10,256 bases of DNA from the NCBI GenBank assembly GCA_910584585.1, contig CAJUBP010000074.1:1-10256 (forward strand), in the 5' to 3' direction. Numbering within the stretch: position 1 is the stretch's first letter; every line of letters starts with the position of its first letter. Under the pieces are notes generated by a model. The model worked only from the letters and a program-made list of their open reading frames with translations, ran no database searches and was not told the origin of the DNA. Position numbers and translations under genes: made by a program. This document shows positions 6,401-10,256 of the stretch, in pieces. This stretch comes from an uncultured Lachnospiraceae bacterium. GTDB taxonomy: Bacteria > Bacillota > Clostridia > Lachnospirales > Lachnospiraceae.

Positions 6401-7013
6401 TTCCGGGGACAATAACCAGAATTCCAGTGGAAATGGGCAGACGCCGGGAGCCAAGCGTGCCCAGAAATTAACCTATACCAGTTCCTACCGCAAAACGTAT
6501 GGGAACAAGCCGTTCCAATTGAACGTGAGAGTGGCAAAAGGGGAGGGAACCCTTGCCTATGCCAGCTCTGACCCAAGGGTCGTAGCGGTAACTGGAAGCG
6601 GGAAAGCCACCATTAAAGGGCCGGGAATCGCCGTTATTACTGTGAAGGCGAGGGCCACCGCAAAATATAAAGAAGCCACGGCTCAAATCACGGTGGAGGT
6701 AACGCCCGCCAAACAAAAAGTAAAGTCTGTGAAAGCGCTGAAAGGAAAGAAATTAAAAATAAGCTGGAAGAAAGACACAAAGGCGTCCGGCTACCAGCTG
6801 CAGTACAGCATGGATAAAAAGCTTAAGAAGGCAAAGAAAACGGTTACCATTGCAAAGAACAGGACGGCGTCTAAGATTACGCCGAAGCTGAAAACCGGAA
6901 AGCGGTACTACGTCAGAGTGCGCTCTTACAAAAACGCAAGGAAAAATGGCGGGACGCAGAGACTGTACGGCGCATGGAGCAGCGTAAAAAGAAGCGGGAA
7001 AGTGAAGAAATAG
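3477..7013 (+). CDS. Large secreted BspA-type LRR / Ig-like / GLUG-like multidomain protein
   Basis: An 1178-residue exported protein, probably a surface or secreted adhesin-like factor. Residues 1-30 are a signal peptide (MKKKLAMLLVLCLAAG core). Residues about 73-272 are nine 23-residue BspA-type leucine-rich repeats of the form IxSIxxxAFxxCxxLxSIxIP. Residues 305-343 are a Pro/Glu/Gly linker with GEEEPGNPG repeats. About 347-428 is an Ig-like domain; about 434-705 is a Cys-rich region starting with a GLUG-like segment (YILMNDIDMS..., FSGILDGNGYRI); about 720-795 is a Big_3-like domain; 797-877 and 880-957 are two Big_2 domains (SVTVSQTQLSI, WESDNPSVAEV). Then come a Ser/Gln/Asn/Gly linker (966-986), another Ig-like domain (996-1076) resembling the one at 347-428, and a Lys-rich fibronectin-III-like end (1080-1178). 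There is no LPXTG motif or C-terminal membrane anchor, so it is either released or held by charge. AGGAGG at 3463-3468 fixes the start. The DNA for about 5020-5490 is much richer in A+T than its flanks, a sign of domain exchange. Confidence 0.9.
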   Translation: MKKKLAMLLVLCLAAGTVSESAGMLQSEAAEISGIGTDGAEQESDYEYRETDGTIKINKYKGSGTKIEIPSEIEGKAVTEIGSFAFNECTTIESIVIPNGIKKIESYAFSGCSNLNHIEIPGSVTSIEADAFSKCTSLEGIEIPSSVTDLCGSLFYNCSSLRSVKIPNRITSLGSKTFYGCSSLESIQIPGNVKYIGSSAFGNCTNLKSIKLPDGITSIADQTFWNCDALSSIKIPEGVASIGSSAFSNCDNLKSVIIPSSVVSIEQDAFDTYHSPTLYCAKGSYAETFAQTKGLTVKDISEAPAEEPGTEQPGNPGEEEPGNPGEEEPGTEQPGNPGEEEPAEPAIKAEQTITAENVEKTMGDEPFLLDAETSGDGTLSYESRNPEVVKVDETGTVTLLAAGTAQITITASETDSYKAARKTITVAVIPEGYTPIHDIADLYAIRNNRSGKYILMNDIDMSSTAQGGDYDCGTGWDSIEEFSGILDGNGYRIVGMQIFGEPAITRVGLFESIYRAEIKNLGIVKCNISITVKNDAYVGAICGYSDESDINNCYTSGEIIISGKNTCNYYVGGLAGKGHYPEFINCYNNCEIDGSGFESMLDCECYIGGICGEIEYNTGGAIRKCHNTEMIRGSIQSKVGAICGNLYVSNVSNTNYLRDTANRGIGNYTDNADCVSLTETQMKDQRSFTGFDFTNTWEIDPYCESYPYPQLKNNRMIRVKSIELSPAPTKLTYNQGETIKISGAALKITYEDDISTTIPLKKEMLSGYDMSEIGKQEVLVNYGNAETSFEIEVKEIPVTSVTVSQTQLSIYRAKEHQLSATVAPANATDKTVAWESDNPSVAEVSGNGLVKAKSKGTATITAISSNGRQSKCTVTVLVPAVSIQLSQNAVTLKEGGRVTLAAQISPLDSTDAVQWKSANPGIAEAFEGNVVAKSAGTTAVTAYTESGAAASCTVTVQKTAPSGDDSQNSGGNSQNSGDNNQNSSGNGQTPGAKRAQKLTYTSSYRKTYGNKPFQLNVRVAKGEGTLAYASSDPRVVAVTGSGKATIKGPGIAVITVKARATAKYKEATAQITVEVTPAKQKVKSVKALKGKKLKISWKKDTKASGYQLQYSMDKKLKKAKKTVTIAKNRTASKITPKLKTGKRYYVRVRSYKNARKNGGTQRLYGAWSSVKRSGKVKK
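4392..4505 (+). repeat. In-frame Pro/Glu/Gly linker repeats
   Basis: Imperfect tandem repetition of units encoding EEPGTEQPGNPG and GEEEPGNPG (residues 306-343). A flexible spacer between the leucine-rich repeats and the first Ig-like domain; such tracts readily change copy number. Confidence 0.75.
6372..6434 (+). repeat. Three 21-bp in-frame linker repeats
   Basis: Three imperfect 21-bp units encode SQNSGGN, SQNSGDN and NQNSSGN (residues 966-986). They form a hydrophilic spacer between the second Big_2 domain and the last Ig-like domain. Confidence 0.75.
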
Positions 7014-7038
7014 GAAACCCGCGCAAATTCAAAATGGA

Positions 7039-7065
7039 CCGGCCTCCAATTTTCCAGGAGGCCGG
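7039..7065 (+). terminator. Strong hairpin after the secreted-protein gene
   Basis: Perfect 9-bp GC-rich stem, CCGGCCTCC (7039-7047) with GGAGGCCGG (7057-7065), and a 9-base loop, 26 bases after the stop codon. It has no T run, so alone it would stabilise the 3' end or cause pausing. Confidence 0.5.
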
Positions 7066-7068
7066 CAC

Positions 7069-7105
7069 AGCCGGGGCAAGCGGGAAACTGCGCGGCCCCG
7101 GTTTT
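7069..7105 (+). terminator. Probable intrinsic terminator of the secreted-protein gene
   Basis: CCGGGGC (7071-7077) pairs with GCCCCGG (7095-7101), with inner GC pairs possible, followed by TTTT (7102-7105). It sits right after the first hairpin, and the two probably act together. Confidence 0.6.
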
Positions 7106-7153
7106 CAAGTAAAAAACGGGGCTTAAAATTGGAATCACAAAGGAGAAGCGGGA

Positions 7154-7324
7154 ATGGAAATTATGTTGTTAATTTACTGCATAGCAGGCTATTGGGCTGC
7201 GGGAAAGACCGTATACGCGAATAAAATCCGATTTGGGACGGCAAAGAATTTATTTTTAACGAGGTTTATCGTGGGCTTTTTCCTGGGATGGATTTTAATT
7301 CCATGGGCGCTGATAAAAAGGTGA
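7154..7324 (+). CDS. Small two-helix membrane protein (56 aa)
   Basis: A 56-residue ORF with a good ribosome binding site (AAAGGAGAAG, about 7139-7148). The product starts MEIMLLIYCIAGYWAAG, which forms a first membrane segment, then a basic loop (KTVYANKIRFGTAKNLFLTR), then FIVGFFLGWILIPWALIKR as a second segment. The layout predicts a hairpin in the membrane with the positively charged loop and end inside the cell. I do not recognise a family. It lies 35 bases before the next membrane protein gene, so the two may be co-transcribed. Small membrane proteins near surface-protein genes may be toxins, regulators or secretion helpers; nothing here tells these apart. Confidence 0.6.
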   Translation: MEIMLLIYCIAGYWAAGKTVYANKIRFGTAKNLFLTRFIVGFFLGWILIPWALIKR

Positions 7325-7358
7325 CGCGGGAAGGAAAAGTAAGGGAAAAATAGAAAGG

Positions 7359-7964
7359 ATGATAATTGCGATGGGGATAATAATTGGGATTATTATAGTT
7401 CTTTATGTTTTATACAAGATTGGAATGGCAGGCGAAAAAAGTGATGAGGATGTATCATCTGATGAAACGCTATATGATGTGGAAATGCAGAATGAAAAAA
7501 GATACCTAAGCGATGAAGAGATTTTAAATATTTCCTCAAAAATTCTACAATGTCCTTATATAAGCGCTATAACAAAAACTGCCAGACAATTGACGGGCGA
7601 AATAGTGCAGTCGCCGATTAAAGCTGAAAAGTTAGTAGGTACAGTTGTAATGATGGAAGACTATATTAAAAATATATATATTAGCAATCAAATGATACAT
7701 ATTGTTTTGGGAGATGGCAAACAGCTCCACATGAGCGGGCACGAAAAGCAGTATATGTATAATGAGTATACATGTGAAATAGTAGATTTTTATGAAACCA
7801 TAGAGGAGTTAAAACCGGGAGATGCAATCAAAGTAATTGGTGTGTTAGACAGAGACCATCCGCTTGTCACAAGCCGACCGGATAGGATAAAAAGAGCCAT
7901 TGTTCTTAAAATTAATTATGAAATTATACCAGAAGTTGAGGAGTTTCTAAAGAGTTGGGTTTGA
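7359..7964 (+). CDS. Single-pass membrane protein with possible OB-like domain
   Basis: A 201-residue protein. Residues 1-22 (MIIAMGIIIGIIIVLYVLYK) form one N-terminal membrane anchor; an acidic stretch follows, then a soluble domain. Residues about 85-165 alternate beta-like strands (LVGTVVMMEDYIKNIYI, IHIVLGDGKQLHMSG, YTCEIVDFYETIEELKPGDA, IKVIGVLDRD) in a way that recalls the OB-fold tRNA_anti-like family; this is a guess from strand pattern. No catalytic motif stands out. An ATG at 7371 is an alternative start, since AAAGGA at 7354-7359 would then be its ribosome binding site, while ATG 7359 has only a distant AAGGG. The gene is AT-rich compared with its neighbours, which suggests separate acquisition. 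Confidence 0.65.
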   Translation: MIIAMGIIIGIIIVLYVLYKIGMAGEKSDEDVSSDETLYDVEMQNEKRYLSDEEILNISSKILQCPYISAITKTARQLTGEIVQSPIKAEKLVGTVVMMEDYIKNIYISNQMIHIVLGDGKQLHMSGHEKQYMYNEYTCEIVDFYETIEELKPGDAIKVIGVLDRDHPLVTSRPDRIKRAIVLKINYEIIPEVEEFLKSWV

Positions 7965-7974
7965 AATGTTGTAA

Positions 7975-8058
7975 ATGAATTTTGAAAATGCTTACATGGA
8001 AACTTATGTATATGACGGCAAAGAATGGTATTTACTTTTAGACAAGGAAGATTATTGA
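7975..8058 (+). other. Short ORF, possible gene remnant (27 codons)
   Basis: An ATG frame encodes a 27-residue peptide ending YVYDGKEWYLLLDKEDY, which looks protein-like in composition but has no ribosome binding site and lies 10 bases after the previous stop. It could be the start of a lost gene. The rest of the stretch to 8163 shows nothing else of note. Confidence 0.2.
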
Positions 8059-8163
8059 AGCTGCCACTAATCTGCGGAGGGCATAAAGGAAGAATCGGAA
8101 CGTAGCAAGGAAAATGGTTTTTCTGCCGTGAATAAAACGCTTTTAAGAGAAGGAAGGATGTCT

Positions 8164-8700
8164 ATGAAAAAGTTGGACAGCAAAACAAAGGGAGAGCAGT
8201 TATTTATCTTGCTGCTGATGTTTATTATTTTTATGAGTGGGTTTTGCGTTGCAGGATGCGGCGGACAGTCATGCGAGGCTCCGCGGTATGGAAGCGAAGA
8301 AAGTGATGGGTTTACAGCGGCAGGATGTTCAATTCCTGGGTGTGGTGGATGCATATCACCCGGGAAAGGCTGCAATTCTGCATGTTGGCCGCAATCCTGC
8401 AAAGTTTCAAAGGGAAAATACAGCGGTGAAGGGGCAGAGGACAAAGGCTGTGTCACGTCGTTTGACATGAGATATTATGGAGACGGCTGCCTTGGGTGCG
8501 GGCAGTCCCAAAAATCATGCTATGTGGGGGTCGTGAACTGGGACACGGAAGATGTGGAAGCGAAAGGCGTATTCTATGGTTCCTCGGATGAAACAGAACA
8601 TATGACAGGCTGTTACAATGGGGGCGGCGGATGCATGGAAACCGCCGACATATTTGGCGGATATATGTATCAATTGGAAAAAATAGAGGGGATTGATTAA
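8164..8700 (+). CDS. Cysteine-rich lipoprotein
   Basis: A 178-residue protein from ATG 8164, chosen because AAGGAAGG at 8150-8157 is six bases upstream; an ATG at 8158 and a GTG at 8128 are in frame. It has a lipoprotein signal peptide: basic start (KKLDSKTK), hydrophobic core (LFILLLMFIIFMSGF) and lipobox V29-A30-G31-C32. The predicted mature protein starts at C32 and is packed with cysteines: C32, 37, 55, 60, 63, 70, 74, 79, 96, 109, 112, 119, 150 and 157, fourteen in 147 residues, many flanked by glycine (GCGG, GCSIPGCGGC, GCLGCG). A CWPQSCK segment (74-80) stands out. The pattern suggests disulfide bonding, metal binding or multiple cysteine modification at the outer face of the membrane. 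I recognise no named family. Its stop is two bases before the start of an Lgt-family gene, which implies co-translation and a shared job. Confidence 0.8.
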   Translation: MKKLDSKTKGEQLFILLLMFIIFMSGFCVAGCGGQSCEAPRYGSEESDGFTAAGCSIPGCGGCISPGKGCNSACWPQSCKVSKGKYSGEGAEDKGCVTSFDMRYYGDGCLGCGQSQKSCYVGVVNWDTEDVEAKGVFYGSSDETEHMTGCYNGGGGCMETADIFGGYMYQLEKIEGID

Positions 8701-8702
8701 TC

Positions 8703-9437
8703 ATGTACTCATACATTCATATTGCCCTCCCGTCATATACGGCAATGGCTTTGGTTGGCGGGCTTACTGCAATTGTTTTTATGTATGTGCGCCTTGAAAA
8801 ATTTGGGATACCTTTTTCAACATTCATTTTTATGCTTTTCTGGTGCATGGTTGGGGGAATTGCAGGAAGCAAGGCATTATTTGCCGCAATGCAAATTCCG
8901 TGGCTGATTGGCAATCTGACACTGGAAAACATCATCTGGCTTATCCCTGGGAGCGGATTTGTTTTTTACGGCGGAGTGTTTGGCGTGATAGTTACCATAT
9001 GCATATTGACAAAACAGGATGATGATTTGAGAAGGAGGGCATTTCAGCTGCCAGCGCCGGCAATGCCGCTGTTTCATGCTTTTGGAAGAATCGGGTGTTT
9101 CCTGGCAGGGTGCTGTTATGGCAAAAAATTAGAAGAGCCGTTTTTTCTGGGGACGTTTGAATTCACCCGGATACCAGTGCAGTTGGTTGAGGCAGCGGCA
9201 GAGATTTTGCTATTTGCGCTTATACTCGCCGTGGAAAGAAAAAAGCAGGAGACGGATTTGCTCCGAATTTATCTTTTTACATATGCAGTTTTAAGATTTG
9301 TGGATGAATTTTTAAGAGGTGACAGCATCAGAGGCATTTATTTTGGGATTTCAACCGCACAATGGATATCGCTGGCAATTATAGGGCATTATACGGCCAG
9401 GTACCTGAGATATAAGCAAAAGGGTTCTGAGAATTAA
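8703..9437 (+). CDS. Divergent prolipoprotein diacylglyceryl transferase (Lgt) family protein
   Basis: A 244-residue polytopic membrane protein with about six or seven hydrophobic segments. Lgt moves a diacylglyceryl group from phosphatidylglycerol to the lipobox cysteine of prolipoproteins. Family landmarks are present: FVFYGGVFG (86-94, cf. HGGLxG), HAFGRIGCFLAGCCYG (125-140, cf. GRxGNFxNGExxG) with R129, IPVQLVEA (157-164, cf. HPxQLYE), RFVDEFLRG (198-206) and ISTAQWIS (216-223). Two expected key positions differ: the histidine of HGG is Y89, and the NGE region is replaced by GCCYG, so this is a variant branch rather than the housekeeping enzyme. Length is slightly below the usual 260-290. 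It starts two bases after the cysteine-rich lipoprotein gene with no strong ribosome binding site of its own, so translation is probably coupled. It may lipidate that neighbour or modify its cysteines in another way (inference). Confidence 0.85.
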   Translation: MYSYIHIALPSYTAMALVGGLTAIVFMYVRLEKFGIPFSTFIFMLFWCMVGGIAGSKALFAAMQIPWLIGNLTLENIIWLIPGSGFVFYGGVFGVIVTICILTKQDDDLRRRAFQLPAPAMPLFHAFGRIGCFLAGCCYGKKLEEPFFLGTFEFTRIPVQLVEAAAEILLFALILAVERKKQETDLLRIYLFTYAVLRFVDEFLRGDSIRGIYFGISTAQWISLAIIGHYTARYLRYKQKGSEN

Positions 9438-9464
9438 GTATGGATGATTTGATGGAAAAGACAC

Positions 9465-9644
9465 ATGCCGCCTATTGGACAGAGGGGCAGCGGTGCGTGG
9501 CATCCCGTTTCTTCCCATGCTTATGAAATTACTGGAAGGAAACAGCGGATCGTGATATGGCGCACAGAAGGCGCTGGCTGTAAAGAAATTGCCGGCAGTT
9601 GTGAAAGCATGGGAAAACTCCCACAATTCAATTGCATATTATAA
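9465..9644 (+). CDS. Doubtful small ORF (59 aa) after the Lgt-like gene
   Basis: A 59-codon frame encodes a product with three cysteines in its C-terminal third (TEGAGCKEIAGSCESMGK and FNCIL). It has no good ribosome binding site. A competing 28-codon ATG frame (9440-9526) starts two bases after the Lgt-like stop and encodes YWTEGQRCVAS; the two frames together may be the remains of one frameshifted gene. The stretch lies between the Lgt-like gene and its terminator, so it is transcribed with that gene. I cannot decide between a real small protein and debris. Confidence 0.2.
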   Translation: MPPIGQRGSGAWHPVSSHAYEITGRKQRIVIWRTEGAGCKEIAGSCESMGKLPQFNCIL

Positions 9645-9664
9645 CAGTGAAACCACTGATTCAG

Positions 9665-9691
9665 GCAGGAGGAAAAACCTCCTGCTTTTTT
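9665..9691 (+). terminator. Strong rho-independent terminator
   Basis: Perfect 8-bp stem GCAGGAGG (9665-9672) / CCTCCTGC (9678-9685), loop of five A, then six T (9686-9691). It ends the lipoprotein-Lgt transcript. Confidence 0.9.
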
Positions 9692-9715
9692 CGCGCGGAA
9701 AGGAGGCGAAAGAGG

Positions 9716-9790
9716 ATGAAAGAGCTTGAAATCGCATTGATTATCATAAGTTGCGGCGCGCGTCTGCTGGAAGTCTTAGACGAGGATTAA
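9716..9790 (+). CDS. Tiny ORF with strong ribosome binding site (24 aa)
   Basis: A 24-residue product, MKELEIALIIISCGARLLEV then L-D-E-D. AAAGGAGG at about 9699-9706, right behind the terminator, is a near-ideal Shine-Dalgarno, though nine bases from the ATG. The peptide has one short hydrophobic stretch flanked by acidic ends. It may be a true small protein or a leader peptide for the genes that follow; no promoter was clearly seen between it and the terminator. Confidence 0.4.
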   Translation: MKELEIALIIISCGARLLEVLDED

Positions 9791-9795
9791 GCAAA

Positions 9796-9894
9796 GGGGC
9801 TATCGGGAAATGAAATTTGTCTACAATATATAGTTGTGCCACTGAAAGCGCTACGGTATATATTGGGGATAACTTATCATCTCCCGACAGCCCC
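9796..9894 (+). ncRNA. Nested inverted repeat, candidate cis-regulatory RNA or operator
   Basis: Outer arms GGGGCTATCGGGA (9796-9808) and TCCCGACAGCCCC (9882-9894) pair over 12 of 13 positions with one A-C mismatch. Inside, CAATATATA (9824-9832) pairs perfectly with TATATATTG (9857-9865). The right arm ends six bases before the CAGGAGG at 9901, so the fold could control translation of the genes after it. There is no T run, so it is not a simple terminator. A weak promoter-like pair (TTGTGC 9834-9839, 17-base spacer, TATATA 9857-9862) lies within it, so a DNA-level role is also possible. Confidence 0.45.
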
Positions 9895-9915
9895 GTACTG
9901 CAGGAGGATTTCAAA

Positions 9916-10256
9916 ATGAACAATGCATTGAAAAAAAGAACCTACAACATTCAAAAGGAGGGAAACAATTATGGCGGCGGAAGTGGAAAGCATGTTTTAT
10001 GTAAGGGAAGCCCCATGGCACGGCCTGGGGACAGGGGTGCGGGAAGCGCCGGATTCCAGGGAGGCGTTACGCTTGGCCGGGCTGGACTGGAACGTGGTGC
10101 AGGAGCCTATTTACACAGCAAGGAAGGAATTAGTGGAGGGGCACAAGGCGAACGTCCGGGATTCCGACCGGAAACCGCTCGGCGTGGTGACGGACCGCTA
10201 CTGTCGGACGGCGAATTGAAGGAGACGCAGACTGCGAATTATTTTTCAAACTTTTA
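9916..10256 (+). other. Open overlapping frame with good ribosome binding site
   Basis: CAGGAGG at 9901-9907 is eight bases before ATG 9916. The frame starts MNNALKKRTYNIQKEGNNYG and stays open to the window end (113 codons), overlapping the DUF932 gene in another frame. The part after 9971 is Gly/Arg-rich, as expected from an out-of-frame reading of GC-rich coding DNA. The first 18 codons may be a real leader peptide coupled to the DUF932 start; the long extension is probably chance. Confidence 0.25.
9971..10219 (+). pseudogene. DUF932 (phage/plasmid-like protein), truncated
   Basis: An 82-codon frame with AAGGAGGG at 9955-9962 as ribosome binding site. The start, MAAEVESMFYVREAPWHGLG, and the later LAGLDWNVVQEPIYT, KANVRDSD and LGVVTDRY are the N-terminal hallmarks of the DUF932 / TIGR03299 phage/plasmid-like family, found on plasmids and integrative elements and of unsettled function. 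Full members are about 300 residues or more. Here, after VTDRY (codon 77), the usual continuation (roughly KxVQNxEAF) is missing and a TGA follows five codons later. None of the three forward frames to the window end restores it, so a simple one-base frameshift does not explain the break. It is more likely a junction or deletion near base 10200. Confidence 0.75.

Noticed and set aside
6900..7013. Cell-wall sorting signal in the large protein
   Set aside because: No LPXTG-like motif and no hydrophobic C-terminal helix; the end is Lys/Arg-rich fibronectin-III-like sequence.

Overview
The window looks like part of an integrated mobilizable or conjugative element from a Gram-positive anaerobe of the Clostridia, most likely Lachnospiraceae. 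The pointers are strong AGGAGG-type ribosome binding sites, a mixed base composition (GC-rich mobility and surface genes, AT-rich cargo), a BspA-type leucine-rich-repeat / Ig-like secreted protein, and the company of RadC-like, excisionase-like, MobC-like, relaxase and DUF932-type genes. The taxonomic guess is inference from gene content. No integrase, rRNA, tRNA or CRISPR array is visible.

Left part (1-2400), mobility genes: a decayed RadC-like remnant with an internal stop (1-204); a small gene of unknown function (344-553); a leftward excisionase-like helix-turn-helix gene (763-948); an AT-rich non-coding stretch (949-1382) that is the natural place for a transfer origin; then a translationally coupled pair, a MobC-like accessory protein (1383-1655) and an unusually short relaxase (1634-2158). 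Two copies of a 23-bp direct repeat, 69 bp apart, start at the relaxase stop codon.

Middle part (2400-7110), surface-protein cargo: a small coiled-coil protein (2497-2808) faces a leftward XRE-type repressor (2929-3213) across a stretch packed with dyad symmetries. The repressor is divergent from an 1178-residue secreted multidomain protein (3477-7013). A good sigma-A-type promoter points at the large gene, and one copy of a 10-bp repeated site lies between its -35 and -10 boxes, with a second copy nearer the repressor gene. This suggests that the repressor controls the surface protein as well as itself. Hairpins and a probable terminator follow the large gene.

Right part (7110-9691), membrane and lipoprotein cargo: a 56-residue two-helix membrane protein, a single-pass membrane protein with a possible OB-like domain, and a tight two-gene unit. 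That unit is a cysteine-rich lipoprotein with a good lipobox, followed two bases later by a divergent member of the prolipoprotein diacylglyceryl transferase (Lgt) family. It is the most interesting system in the window because it looks like an enzyme carried together with its own substrate. A textbook terminator at 9665-9691 ends this region.

Far right (9692-10256): a 24-codon ORF with a strong ribosome binding site, a nested inverted repeat (9796-9894) that could be a cis-regulatory RNA or a DNA operator, and the start of a DUF932 (phage/plasmid-like) gene that stops after 82 codons, where family similarity breaks off.
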